A DNA stretch of 64,000 bases from Phenylobacterium sp. LH3H17 (lineage in GTDB: Bacteria; Pseudomonadota; Alphaproteobacteria; Caulobacterales; Caulobacteraceae), in contig NZ_CP101283.1 in assembly GCF_024298925.1 (NCBI RefSeq), forward strand, positions 3,353,001 through 3,417,000, given 5' to 3'. A program made the translations under genes and the position numbers. The number at the start of each line of letters is the position of its first letter. Within the stretch, counting starts at the first letter, position 1. Shown one piece after another: positions 1 to 8,715 of this stretch. Under the pieces are notes generated by a model. The model was not told the DNA's origin and did no database searches. It saw nothing but the letters and a program-made list of their open reading frames with translations.

Positions 1-1
1 C

Positions 2-364
2 CCGGTCGACATCGTCCTGACCGACCTGGCCATGGAGCCGCTGGACGGTATCGATTTCGTCCGCCTGCTGCGCAACGCGGCCGACAGCCCCAATCAACTC
101 GTCCCCGTCATCATGATCACCGGCCACTTCACCCTGGCGCGCATCCGCGAGGCGCGTGACGCGGGGGTGAACGAATTCCTGGCGAAGCCGATCACCGCGC
201 GAGGGGTGATCGAACGTGTCCACCAGATCATCGACCACTCGCGGCCCTTCGTGCGCACCGACGACTATTTCGGGCCCGACCGGCGCCGGCGGAACGATCC
301 GCGCTACGATGGGCCGCTACGGCGTGTCGCCGATGGCCCGCAGGCGCGCCTGGTGCAGATCTAA
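2..364 (+). CDS. Response regulator, single receiver domain (5' end outside window)
   Basis: This reading frame enters from the left edge and ends at 364, so the N-terminus is missing. What remains is the second half of a CheY-like receiver domain: the phospho-acceptor Asp in LTDLAME (codon at 23-25), a hydrophobic strand ending in MITGH, and the conserved Lys in FLAKPI. No output domain follows. Instead there is a basic tail with FGPDRRRR and a short C-terminus. It is therefore probably a stand-alone receiver acting through protein contacts. The partner kinase is not visible in the window. Confidence 0.85.
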   Translation, partial: PVDIVLTDLAMEPLDGIDFVRLLRNAADSPNQLVPVIMITGHFTLARIREARDAGVNEFLAKPITARGVIERVHQIIDHSRPFVRTDDYFGPDRRRRNDPRYDGPLRRVADGPQARLVQI

Positions 365-407
365 GCCGCGTCACCTTTTGGCGACGATTGGCGGCTAGGC
401 AGGCGCC

Positions 408-635
408 ATGTCCCGACTGCTCCTGCGTCTCGCCGCCCTCACCGTCCTCGGAGTCTCACTATCTGGGTGCCTGGCCATGGCCGCAGGCGCCGTGGTGGGC
501 GGGGCGGTCGGGGTCGCTGGCGCGGCCGTCGGCGTGACGGCCAAGGGTGTGGGCATGGCCGCGGGCGCGGTGATCCCCGGCGGGGACGACGACGAGCATC
601 GAAAGAGCGACCGGAAGCGCCGCGGCGACGACTAG
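408..635 (+). CDS. Small glycine/alanine-rich lipoprotein
   Basis: A 75-residue protein with a signal peptide and a lipobox, LSGC, placing the lipidated Cys at about residue 21. The mature part is an Ala/Gly/Val-rich stretch (residues 23-57) that resembles a glycine-zipper-like membrane-associated segment, followed by a highly charged tail (DDDEHRKSDRKRRGDD). The family is not recognised and no function is proposed. It ends convergently with queD, overlapping its stop by a few bases, so the two transcripts meet here. The reading frame, start and lipobox support a real gene. Confidence 0.7.
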   Translation: MSRLLLRLAALTVLGVSLSGCLAMAAGAVVGGAVGVAGAAVGVTAKGVGMAAGAVIPGGDDDEHRKSDRKRRGDD

Positions 636-1006
636 GCTACCGCCATCGCGCAGCTCTCGCCGATGGTCGGGCGCGAAACCACGATCTTCGAAAGACCAGG
701 GAAGCTCGGCTTCAGACGCTCGGCGAAATAGAGGCAGAGGTGTTCGAGGGTGGGGCGCTCGAGGCCCGGCTTCTCGTTGAGCACGCCGTGGTCCAGCTCG
801 CCCGCCACCGCCCTCAACGCCGCATCCAGGTCGGCCAGGTCGGCCACCCAGCCCACGGGTTCCTGGGTGGCGCCGCGCACCGTCGCCTCAACCTTGAAGG
901 AATGGCCGTGCATGTTCGCATAGGGCCGGTGCTGCGGCCCCTCGGCGAAGTAGTGCGCCGCGTCGAAGGTCGCGGCCTTGGTGATCTCGAAAACAGGCTG
1001 GGTCAT
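632..1006 (-). CDS. queD: QueD-like 6-carboxy-5,6,7,8-tetrahydropterin synthase
   Basis: Last gene of the queC-queE-queD operon that makes preQ0 for queuosine tRNA modification. QueD converts dihydroneopterin triphosphate to 6-carboxytetrahydropterin. The 124 residues have the expected length and the Zn ligands His18 (FDAAH) and His33/His35 (MHGHSF), plus the LDH motif. Aligned by eye with E. coli QueD, the position of the catalytic Cys four residues before HGH is Tyr29 (RPYANMHGH), and the C-terminal KET segment is SRPTIGESC. It is therefore a divergent QueD subtype or uses another residue. Operon context makes QueD the best call. Confidence 0.85.
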   Translation of the reverse strand: MTQPVFEITKAATFDAAHYFAEGPQHRPYANMHGHSFKVEATVRGATQEPVGWVADLADLDAALRAVAGELDHGVLNEKPGLERPTLEHLCLYFAERLKPSFPGLSKIVVSRPTIGESCAMAVA

Positions 1007-1030
1007 CAGGAGGTTCTGGAGCGTCCCACG

Positions 1031-1663
1031 TCACGGGATGCCGAGGTACTTGTGTGTTTGCACGCTTAAACGCCAGCGAGGGTGGGCGAGGCAATAGGCG
1101 ATCGCCGCCTGCGTGTTCTCCAGTCGCGCCGGACCATCCATCGGCTGCAGCAGGAAACGCTCGAAATCCAGGTGCTCGAAGGCGGCCGGATCGACGCCGG
1201 CCTGGGGATAGACCAGCTTCAGTTCCTGACCCTGGACCTGCACCACCTTGGCCTGGGCCTTTGGGCTGACGCAGACCCAGTCGATCCCGTCCGGCGCGGC
1301 CAGGGTGCCGTTGGTCTCCACCGCGATGCGGAAGCCGCGCCCATGCAGGGCGTCGATCGCCGCCGCGTCCAGCTGCAGCAGCGGTTCGCCGCCGGTGCAG
1401 ACCACCAGACGGTTGTCGGGCCCGGCGATCCAGGCGGCCTCGACGGCGTCGGCCAGCGCCACCGCATCGGGGAACCGTCCCCCGCCGGGGCCGTCCAGGC
1501 CCACAAAGTCGGTGTCGCAGAAGGTGCAGACCGCCTCGACCCGGTCCTGCTCGCGGCCGGACCACAGGTTGCAGCCGGCGAAGCGGCAGAACACCGCCGG
1601 CTGGCCCGCCTGGCCGCCCTCCCCCTGCAGGGTCAGGAAGATCTCCTTGACGGCGTAGCTCAT
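1031..1663 (-). CDS. queE: 7-carboxy-7-deazaguanine synthase, radical SAM
   Basis: Second enzyme of the preQ0 operon, converting carboxytetrahydropterin to 7-carboxy-7-deazaguanine with SAM and a 4Fe-4S cluster. Cys31, Cys46 and Cys49 form a CX14CX2C cluster motif, the QueE variant known from Burkholderia rather than the classical CX3CX2C. The N-terminal FLTLQGEG and the glycine-rich CTGGEP motif are also typical of QueE. I start at the ATG at 1663 because it overlaps the queC stop in an ATGA arrangement and begins MSYAVKEIF, the usual QueE N-terminus. An upstream in-frame ATG at 1696 lies inside queC and is less likely. Confidence 0.93.
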   Translation of the reverse strand: MSYAVKEIFLTLQGEGGQAGQPAVFCRFAGCNLWSGREQDRVEAVCTFCDTDFVGLDGPGGGRFPDAVALADAVEAAWIAGPDNRLVVCTGGEPLLQLDAAAIDALHGRGFRIAVETNGTLAAPDGIDWVCVSPKAQAKVVQVQGQELKLVYPQAGVDPAAFEHLDFERFLLQPMDGPARLENTQAAIAYCLAHPRWRLSVQTHKYLGIP

Positions 1664-2403
1664 GGGGCGAGCTCCGGACGCCCGGCGGCCACCCATTCGG
1701 CCCAGCCCCGGGCGCGCAGATCGCAGGCGGGGCAGTCGCCGCAGCCATGCCCCCAGGCGTGACGCTCCCCGCGGGTTCCGCGATAGCAGGTGTGGCTGTC
1801 CTCCAGAATCAGCTCGACCAGGGCCTCCCCGCCCAGGGCCTTGGCCAGACTCCAGGTTTCGGCCTTGGTCAGGGCCATCAGGGGGGTCTCGACCACGAAG
1901 TCCTGGGCCATGCCCAGATTCAAGGCGCCTTCCAGGGCGTCCAGGGTGTCACGCCGACAGTCCGGGTAACCGGAGAAGTCCGTCTCGCACATCCCGCCCA
2001 CAAGAAACTTCAATCCGCGCCGATCGGCCAGCGCCGCCGCATAGGTCAGGAACACCAGGTTTCGCCCGGGCACGAAGGTGTTTGGCAGCCCCTTCTCGGT
2101 GACCTCGAAGGCGCGCTCCTCCGTCATCGCCGTCTCACCGACGGCGCCGAAACCGCGCAGGTCGAGGACATGGTCGTCGCCCAGCCGATGGGCCCATTGC
2201 GGGAACCGCGCGGCGATCTCGCGGCGAACGACCTGGCGCTGCCGCATCTCCACGCCATGCCGCTGGCCGTAATCGAAGCCGACGGTCTCCACATGGCCGT
2301 GGCGCGCCAGGGCCCAGGCCAGGCAGACGCTGGAGTCCTGCCCGCCGGAAAACAGCACCAGGGCGCGGCTCGGATCGGAGATCTGTGGCGAAGGTCGGCT
2401 CAT
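1660..2403 (-). CDS. queC: 7-cyano-7-deazaguanine (preQ0) synthase
   Basis: First gene of the preQ0 operon. QueC is an ATP-dependent ligase turning 7-carboxy-7-deazaguanine into preQ0. It shows the PP-loop SGGQDS (residues 19-24) near the N-terminus, VPGRN in the middle, and a C-terminal Zn-binding set in HTCYRGTRG...[11 protein letters not shown]. Length (about 247 residues) fits the family. Two ATGs are possible, 2403 and 2412; I use the inner one, three codons downstream. Its stop overlaps the queE start, which implies translational coupling. The promoter must lie in the 2404-2801 region shared with the divergent TonB receptor gene. Confidence 0.93.
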   Translation of the reverse strand: MSRPSPQISDPSRALVLFSGGQDSSVCLAWALARHGHVETVGFDYGQRHGVEMRQRQVVRREIAARFPQWAHRLGDDHVLDLRGFGAVGETAMTEERAFEVTEKGLPNTFVPGRNLVFLTYAAALADRRGLKFLVGGMCETDFSGYPDCRRDTLDALEGALNLGMAQDFVVETPLMALTKAETWSLAKALGGEALVELILEDSHTCYRGTRGERHAWGHGCGDCPACDLRARGWAEWVAAGRPELAP

Positions 2404-2526
2404 CGGCCCCATATGCGCGCGCCGGGCTCAAACCGGAAGCCCGGCGCGACGAGACTTCGCAGGCTGAGCATACCGGGTGCTTGAAAAAAGTCCGGCCCGC
2501 AAATCTTCGCACGTGCAGCACGATTA

Positions 2527-2552
2527 TTCGCAAGTGCGAAATAAGTGTTCGC
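2527..2552. promoter_or_regulatory. Composite palindromic operator-like element, copy 1
   Basis: TTCGCA-AG-TGCGAA (2527-2540) is a perfect inverted repeat with a two-base centre. After one base it is followed by TAAGT, one base, and TTCGC, a third half-site in the same orientation as the left arm. The same 26-base arrangement recurs at 47188-47213 with only the spacer bases changed. Two unlinked copies in promoter positions suggest a binding site for a dimeric regulator. Which regulator is unknown. Confidence 0.55.
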
Positions 2553-2601
2553 GGTCCAAAAAACCCCAAACCTGACGCCGCGTAACAGTCTTCGGAGCCT
2601 T

Positions 2602-2670
2602 GGTATTTACGCCACAGACCTGTGGAAGTTTCGACCTGAACGCCGTTCACTTATCACCGTCATGTTGACA
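2602..2670 (+). promoter_or_regulatory. Upstream module shared by the two TonB receptor genes, copy 1
   Basis: GGTATTTACGCCACAG at 2602-2617 is matched at 15 of 16 positions by 5859-5874 upstream of the second receptor. In both places a TTGAC hexamer follows at nearly the same distance, 63 bases here (2665) and 61 there (5920). It then lies 137 or 129 bases before the ATG. This looks like a conserved promoter or a duplicated leader, but the transcription start is not known. Confidence 0.5.
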
Positions 2671-2801
2671 GACTCCCTGGCAAAGCGGGAGCTTGCGACG
2701 TTGGGGGAAAGGCCGCCTGCCCCTGATCGATATCTTGAGCGGCGATGCTGACGGACCGGGCCGGCTTGTAGAGAGCCCGGCCGTCATGGGAGGAGCCTGG
2801 A

Positions 2802-5636
2802 ATGTCCAATACTCTGCACTTGCGGAGCCTGCTGATCGTGGGCGCGTCGGCCGTAGCGCTGAGCACGATCGCGTCTCCGGCGTGGTCCCAGAATGTCATC
2901 CAAGAACTGGTCGTCACCGCCCAGAAACGCGAGGAAGCCCTCCAGGACGTCCCGATCGCCGTGTCGGCCTTCAACCAGGATGCGCTTGAGAAAGCCAAGA
3001 TCGACGGCGGCCCGAACCTGGTGCTGGCCGTCCCGAATGTGAACTTCTCCAAGGGGAATTTCACCGGCTACAACTTCCAGATCCGCGGCATCGGCTCCAA
3101 GCTGGTGGCGGGCTCCGGCGACGCCGGCACCGGCATCCACCTCAACAACGCCCCTCTGATCGCCAACAACCTGTTCGAGACCGAGTTCTACGATGTGGAA
3201 CGGGTCGAGGTCCTGCGCGGACCGCAGGGCACCCTATACGGACGCAACGCCACCGGCGGCGTGGTCAACATGATCACCGCCAAGCCGATCGACGAATTCG
3301 AGGCCATGGTCCGCGGCGAGATCGGCAACTATTCCAGCCGCAAGCTGCGCGGGATGGTCAACGTGCCGCTCGGCGACACCTTCGCCCTGCGTCTGGCCGG
3401 CTCCTACCTGAAGCGCGACGGCTACGGGAAAAACCTGGTCACCGGCAACGACGCCGACGATCGCGACCTGTACGGCATGCGGGCCACCCTGGCCTTCAGC
3501 CCCACCGACGAATTCCGCGCCTACTTCATGTGGGACCACTTCAACGAAGAGGATAACCGCTCGCGGATCGGCAAGCAGTTCTGCACAAAGGACAATGGCC
3601 CGGCCAATGTCGGCGGCGTTGGCTACTCGGCAGCGGCTGGCGGCCTGGTCGGCCAGATCCAGCGCGGCTTCTTCACCCAGGGCTGCCAGGCGACCTCGCT
3701 CTACTCGGCGGGCGTGCTCGGCACGGTCAACTCCCAGGCCACGCTCGGCGGCCTGTTCGGGGCGCTGGGCGGGTTCCAGACCGGCGACGCCTACGCCGGC
3801 AAGATGCAGACGACGGACGTGCGGGACATCGAGTCGACCTTCGATCCGATCTACAATTCCAAGACCGACATCTACATGTTCAATGTCGACTGGGACCTGA
3901 CCGAAGACTTGAAGCTGACCTGGTTGGCCGCGCTCACCAAGTACGACCTCTTTACGCGGCAGGACTACAACCGCTACGTCCCCAGCACGAACTTCAACAG
4001 CTCGCCCAATCCAGTCAACGCCCTGGCGGGAGTCCCCGGCTATGCGGGCCTCTATGCCGGTCTGTTCCCCGGCGGCGTCGTCAACGATCCGCAGAACGGC
4101 GCCTACAACCGCTTCACCACCAGCGACATCTCCTCGGCCAACACCGAGCAGTGGAGCCAGGAGGTCCGGCTGCAGTCGGCCTTCGACGGTCCGTTCAACT
4201 TCAACGTCGGCGCGATCATGGTCCGGTTCCAGGCGACCGGCGACTACTTCGTGATGTTCAACACCGGGACCGCCTGGTACCAGGCGAACAACCTGCTCAC
4301 GACCGGCAATCCAAACTGCAACACGGCGGCGCCCTGCGTCGGGGTCGACCCGAACCAGGACCCCAACCGCAGCGGCCACAACTACTACGACGCCTATGGC
4401 CCCTATGACCTGCGCTCGCACGCCTTCTTCGGCGAACTCTATTATGAGCTGAGCGACACCCTGAAGCTGACCGGCGGCCTGCGCTACACGGTCGACGACA
4501 AGGAGGTGGAGAACCACCAGGTCACCCTGGGCACGCCCGGGACCGGCATCGGCGGCCCGCTACCCGGCACCCCGGCGATCCTGAAGACCAAGTTCAAGGA
4601 AACCACGGGCCGTGTTGGCTTCGACTGGAAGCCGGACCTCGGCTTCACGGATGAGACCCTGATCTACGGCTTCTTCTCGCGCGGCTATAAGGCCGGGGGC
4701 CTCAATTCCCCCTGCAGCGGCGGCGCCGGGGTGATCTGCGGACCGGCGTCGTTCGAACCGGAGTTCATCAAGTCGATCGAATTCGGGGCCAAGAACACCC
4801 TGCTCGACGGCACGATGACGGCGAACCTCACTGTCTTCACCTACGACTATGAAGGCTATCAGGTCTCCAAGATCGTCAACCGCGCCTCCACCAACGAAAA
4901 CATCGACGCCAAGGTCAAGGGCGCGGAGTTCGAGTCGGTCTGGCAACCGCTGGACGGCCTGCGCCTCAACGCGGCCATCGGCTACCTGGACACCGAGATC
5001 CAGGGCGGCGTGTCGATCGACACCTTCAACCGCACCCAGAGCAATCCAAACCTGGTGGTGGTGAAGTCGAGCGCGGCTTCCAACTGCGTGGTGAGCCTGG
5101 CCTCGGCCCAGACGGCCCTGACCATCTCCAACACGGTCGGCAACCCGTTCGCCCTGCTGAGCGTCTGCACCCCGGCCTCCACGGCCGGCGCGGGCACCAA
5201 CATCGGCAGCGGCGCCATCGCCGTCGGCACCAACGCCTTCGGCGGCCTGGTCAGCGACGGGGTCCCGGTCGGTCTGGAAGGCAAGGAACTGCCGAACGCC
5301 CCGCACTGGACCATCTCGCTGGGCGCGCAATACGATTGGGACTTCGGCGACGGCTGGAACGTCACCGTGCGCGGCGACTACTACAAGCAGACCGAGACCT
5401 TCGCCCGGATCTACAACAGCGAACCGGACCGCATCAACAACTGGCACAACGTCAACCTGACGCTGACCGTCGCCAACCGCGAGAAGGGTTGGGAAATCGG
5501 CGCCTATGTGAAGAACGCCACCGACGAAGAGGCGATCACCGACTTCTACCTGACCGATGACTCCTCGGGCCTGTTCCGGAACGCCTTCTACACCGAGCCG
5601 CGCACCTACGGCATCTCGCTGCAGAAGCGCTTCTGA
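2802..5636 (+). CDS. TonB-dependent outer-membrane receptor 1
   Basis: A 944-residue outer-membrane receptor for active uptake of a large or scarce ligand using TonB energy. A signal peptide of about 29 residues ends near PAWSQ. A TonB box-like segment (ELVVTAQKRE) and a plug domain with RVEVLRGPQGTLYGRNATGG follow. The rest is a long beta-barrel ending in the terminal aromatic KRF. A good ribosome site (GGGAGGAG) fixes the ATG. Several long extracellular loops contain paired Cys residues. The ligand cannot be read from sequence, and no siderophore, vitamin or sugar genes are adjacent. A strong terminator follows, so it is probably monocistronic. It is paralogous to the next gene. Confidence 0.93.
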   Translation: MSNTLHLRSLLIVGASAVALSTIASPAWSQNVIQELVVTAQKREEALQDVPIAVSAFNQDALEKAKIDGGPNLVLAVPNVNFSKGNFTGYNFQIRGIGSKLVAGSGDAGTGIHLNNAPLIANNLFETEFYDVERVEVLRGPQGTLYGRNATGGVVNMITAKPIDEFEAMVRGEIGNYSSRKLRGMVNVPLGDTFALRLAGSYLKRDGYGKNLVTGNDADDRDLYGMRATLAFSPTDEFRAYFMWDHFNEEDNRSRIGKQFCTKDNGPANVGGVGYSAAAGGLVGQIQRGFFTQGCQATSLYSAGVLGTVNSQATLGGLFGALGGFQTGDAYAGKMQTTDVRDIESTFDPIYNSKTDIYMFNVDWDLTEDLKLTWLAALTKYDLFTRQDYNRYVPSTNFNSSPNPVNALAGVPGYAGLYAGLFPGGVVNDPQNGAYNRFTTSDISSANTEQWSQEVRLQSAFDGPFNFNVGAIMVRFQATGDYFVMFNTGTAWYQANNLLTTGNPNCNTAAPCVGVDPNQDPNRSGHNYYDAYGPYDLRSHAFFGELYYELSDTLKLTGGLRYTVDDKEVENHQVTLGTPGTGIGGPLPGTPAILKTKFKETTGRVGFDWKPDLGFTDETLIYGFFSRGYKAGGLNSPCSGGAGVICGPASFEPEFIKSIEFGAKNTLLDGTMTANLTVFTYDYEGYQVSKIVNRASTNENIDAKVKGAEFESVWQPLDGLRLNAAIGYLDTEIQGGVSIDTFNRTQSNPNLVVVKSSAASNCVVSLASAQTALTISNTVGNPFALLSVCTPASTAGAGTNIGSGAIAVGTNAFGGLVSDGVPVGLEGKELPNAPHWTISLGAQYDWDFGDGWNVTVRGDYYKQTETFARIYNSEPDRINNWHNVNLTLTVANREKGWEIGAYVKNATDEEAITDFYLTDDSSGLFRNAFYTEPRTYGISLQKRF

Positions 5637-5665
5637 TCACCAGACTATCCTAGCCGAACAACCTT

Positions 5666-5700
5666 GGCCGCCGCCCCTCGGGGCGGCGGCCTTTTCTTTT
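5666..5700 (+). terminator. Intrinsic terminator after TonB receptor 1
   Basis: An 11-12 bp perfect GC stem (GGCCGCCGCCC with its complement) around a CTCG loop, followed by TTTTCTTTT. It lies 30 bases after the receptor stop codon and is a textbook Rho-independent terminator. Confidence 0.93.
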
Positions 5701-6048
5701 GTTCGTGATGTCGTCTCGCGTTGGTCGCCGAACGCTGATTCATAGACTCGGTATGGAAACCTCGACATTCAGGCCGATTTCGAGGCCGGCGTTTCCGTTT
5801 GATTCACGAATTCATCAAAGAACACCGGTCGTTTTTGTGCATGCTATTCGAAAACGCGGTATTTCCGCCACAGGCTGACAAAACGTCCGTCCAAACGCGG
5901 TAAGTGATCAGCCTTTACATTGACGCCGCAGAGCACCGGACAGAGGTTCCGCGGCCCGGCGCCTCCCCGCGCCGGACTTCACTGCATGCGCATCACGCGG
6001 GCGGCTACGCGGACGATTCCTCGTCCCCGCCGCCCTGGGAGGATACTG
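5701..6048 (+). promoter_or_regulatory. Leader and promoter region of TonB receptor 2
   Basis: About 350 bases with no supported gene. It contains the second copy of the shared receptor module: GGTATTTCCGCCACAG at 5859-5874 and TTGACG at 5920-5925. The ribosome site GGGAGGAT sits just before the ATG at 6049. An in-frame ATG at 5920 exists, but its translation lacks a signal peptide and the region looks like leader DNA. Confidence 0.55.
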
Positions 6049-8547
6049 ATGTCTTACAACGCTCCGCGTCTGCGGACCCTGCTCGCCATGAGCGCGTCCG
6101 TCATGACGCTGTCGGCGGTCGCGGTCCCCGCCTTCGCCCAAGACGCCGCCCCGGCCGACGACGCTTTCGAGATCGAGGAACTGGTGATCACCGCCGAAAA
6201 GCGGGAACAGGCTCTGCAGGACGTGCCCGTCGCCGTATCGGCCTACACCTCCGAACAGCGCGACATCGCCGGCATCACCGGCATCCAGGACTTCGTGAAT
6301 TTCACGCCGGGCATGAACTATTCCGGCACCGACCGCGTCTCGCTGCGCGGCGCGGGCCGCAACACCTTCTATGTCGGCAACGACCCGGGCGTGGCCTCCT
6401 ACACCGACGGCTTCTATTCGGCTTCGTCCTCGGAGCTGTTCAAGACCCCGCTGTTCATCGAACGCACCGAGATCCTGCGCGGCCCGCAGGGAACCCTGTA
6501 CGGCCGCAACGCCATCGGCGGCGCGATCAACATGGTCTCCAAGCGCCCGGCCGACGAGTTCGGCGGCGAGATCCGCCTCGGCGTCGGCAACTATGAACGC
6601 ACCAAGATCGAAGGCGTGCTCTCGATCCCGGTGGCCGAGAACCTGCGCTTCAAGATCGGCGGCAGCCAGGACTGGCAGCGCGAAGGCTTCATCGAGAACA
6701 TCGGTTCGGCCAACGACGCGGCCAAGATCAAGCGCACCTATTTCGAAGTGCAGATGGAAGCCGAGCTGGGCGAAGATGTGGACGTGTTCGTCCGCTACAA
6801 CCGCTCCAACTGGGATGACAGCATGGGTGTGGGCGACCGCCTCAACAACCTGATCACCCCCTACGACACCACCAACCCGTTCGGCCCCATCGGCCAGCTG
6901 ATGCCGAACCCGCAATTCGGCTACACGACCGCCAATCCCGGCGTGACCGACCCGTACAAGCAGAACACCAACACCGACGGCTACGGCCAGCTTCGCGGCA
7001 ACCACGTCCTGATCGCAAACGTCACCTATGACCTCGGCTGGGCGGACCTGAAGTACATCGGCGGCTTCCAGCAGTACAACTACCAGACCGGCGGCGACAA
7101 CGACTTCACCAGCCGCACCACGGCCATCGCCATCCCCGGCATGGCGGTGCCGTACTTCCCGACCCTGACCACCGATTTCGACGAAAACAAGCGGTACTAC
7201 TCGAACGAGGTCAACTTGACCTCGAACTCGGACGGTCCCCTGAGCTGGATCCTCGGCCTCTACCAGTACCACGAGGAATACAAGCAGCGCATCCAGCTGC
7301 GGAACCCGAACCAGACGCAGCTCTCGCAGCCCCTGACCCTGCTCGGGACCCTTGCGGCCCCGAACCCGCTGCGCAACTACGCCGACACCCAGGCGGCCCT
7401 AACCTCCAAGGCCTGGGCGGTGTTCGGCCAGACGACCTACCGGTTCAACGACCAGTGGGCCATCACCGGCGGTCTGCGCTACACCAAGGACGAGAAGGAC
7501 GGCTTCGAAAGCCAGCGCCTGATCATCCTGTCGCCGGGCATCGCCGGCGGTGCGGCGTCGTTCGACGTCTCCACCGACACCAACCCGGCGCTTCCGGGCG
7601 TGCAGAACTCGCGCACCCTGTCCGACAGCTGGGACGCCGTCACCGGCGTGGTGAACCTGGACTGGACGCCGGACGACGACACCCTGGTCTACGCCAAGTA
7701 CAGCCGCGGCTATAAGTCGGGCGGGTTCCTGCTCGGCACCCTGTCGTCGCAGCCCAAGGCCGACCAGGAGCAGGTCGACGCCTACGAACTCGGCATGAAG
7801 AAGACCTTCGGCGGTCGCCTGATCCTCAACGCCTCGGCCTTCTTCAACGACTACAAGGACCTGCAGCTCAACCTGTCGCAGCTCAACGCGGCGGGCACGG
7901 CGGCGGCCAACAACTTCGTCAATGTCGACGCCGAGGCCTACGGGCTGGAGCTGGAAGCTATCTGGCAGCCCATCAAGGCCCTGCAGATGTCGGCCAGCTA
8001 CGGCTATCTGAACACCGAGATCACCCGCGGCTGCTGCTTCTATGATCCGGCGGATCCGGGCGCCCTCGACCCGGCGGCCACCCCCAGCGGCGGCTCGGCG
8101 CTCAGCAATGGCACCCGCCTGGTGTTCCAGACCCTGAAGGGCTCGAACCTCTATCAGTCGCCCGAGAACAAGTTCGCGTTCAACGGCAACTACACCTTCG
8201 ACTTCACCCCGGGCTCGCTGATCCTCTCGGCCACCTACACCTGGACCGACGAGACCATCTACCAGCCGTTCAAGAGCCGCGACCTGAAGGTGCCGTCCTA
8301 CGGCGTCACCGACTTCCGGGTGCTCTGGAACGACGCCGAGGACCGCTACACCCTGATCGGCTTCGTCAAGAACGCCTTCGACGAAGAGGGCTACAACTCG
8401 ACCAGCTCGACCAACCCGACGGCGATCTTCGGCATGCCGAACCCCGGTTCGGCCGCCGCGGGCACGCTGCGCCAGACGGGCACCGCGATCGCGCGCGGCC
8501 TGATCCAGCCCCGGACCTACGGCCTGGAGCTGCAGTACCGCTTCTAA
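6049..8547 (+). CDS. TonB-dependent outer-membrane receptor 2
   Basis: An 832-residue receptor. The start at 6049 is chosen because GGGAGGAT precedes it and the product then begins with a proper signal peptide ending at PAFAQ. A TonB box-like ELVITAEKRE is followed by the plug motif RTEILRGPQGTLYGRNAIGG, then a barrel ending in aromatic YRF. It shares the upstream module with receptor 1 and the same ELV(V/I)TA(Q/E)KRE signature, so the two arose by duplication or have a common regulator. Barrel loops differ greatly in length, suggesting different ligands. No adjacent periplasmic or inner-membrane transporter is present, so the substrate is unknown. Confidence 0.93.
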   Translation: MSYNAPRLRTLLAMSASVMTLSAVAVPAFAQDAAPADDAFEIEELVITAEKREQALQDVPVAVSAYTSEQRDIAGITGIQDFVNFTPGMNYSGTDRVSLRGAGRNTFYVGNDPGVASYTDGFYSASSSELFKTPLFIERTEILRGPQGTLYGRNAIGGAINMVSKRPADEFGGEIRLGVGNYERTKIEGVLSIPVAENLRFKIGGSQDWQREGFIENIGSANDAAKIKRTYFEVQMEAELGEDVDVFVRYNRSNWDDSMGVGDRLNNLITPYDTTNPFGPIGQLMPNPQFGYTTANPGVTDPYKQNTNTDGYGQLRGNHVLIANVTYDLGWADLKYIGGFQQYNYQTGGDNDFTSRTTAIAIPGMAVPYFPTLTTDFDENKRYYSNEVNLTSNSDGPLSWILGLYQYHEEYKQRIQLRNPNQTQLSQPLTLLGTLAAPNPLRNYADTQAALTSKAWAVFGQTTYRFNDQWAITGGLRYTKDEKDGFESQRLIILSPGIAGGAASFDVSTDTNPALPGVQNSRTLSDSWDAVTGVVNLDWTPDDDTLVYAKYSRGYKSGGFLLGTLSSQPKADQEQVDAYELGMKKTFGGRLILNASAFFNDYKDLQLNLSQLNAAGTAAANNFVNVDAEAYGLELEAIWQPIKALQMSASYGYLNTEITRGCCFYDPADPGALDPAATPSGGSALSNGTRLVFQTLKGSNLYQSPENKFAFNGNYTFDFTPGSLILSATYTWTDETIYQPFKSRDLKVPSYGVTDFRVLWNDAEDRYTLIGFVKNAFDEEGYNSTSSTNPTAIFGMPNPGSAAAGTLRQTGTAIARGLIQPRTYGLELQYRF

Positions 8548-8572
8548 GACGGGCTGAAACCACACGACGCGA

Positions 8573-8603
8573 AGGGCGGCGGGAGCGATCCCGCCGCCCT
8601 TTT
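8573..8603 (+). terminator. Intrinsic terminator after TonB receptor 2
   Basis: Perfect 12-bp inverted repeat (AGGGCGGCGGGA, GCGA loop, complement) followed by a run of four T counting the last stem base. It lies 26 bases past the receptor stop codon. Confidence 0.9.
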
Positions 8604-8715
8604 CGCAGGTCGGTCGCGTATCGATGCGACGCTGACGCACAGGCGGAATTTAACGTCTCCGCAAGCGCTTACGTCCATCCTGAGCACAAGTGCTTCCCCG
8701 GGACGCCCCCCATTC

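Larger units (their letters stand above)
2404..2801. promoter_or_regulatory. Divergent intergenic region between queC and a TonB receptor
   Basis: About 400 bases without a convincing gene. It holds the composite palindrome at 2527-2552, a motif shared with the second TonB receptor's upstream region (2602-2617), and a TTGACA hexamer at 2665-2670 that could be a -35 box. The ribosome site GGGAGGAG lies just before the 2802 start. I looked for a preQ1-type riboswitch upstream of queC and could not identify one by eye. Confidence 0.6.

Noticed and set aside
3234-4517. Long minus-strand open frame inside TonB receptor 1
   Set aside because: Mirror frame of a receptor with clear motifs on the plus strand; no start signal or domains.
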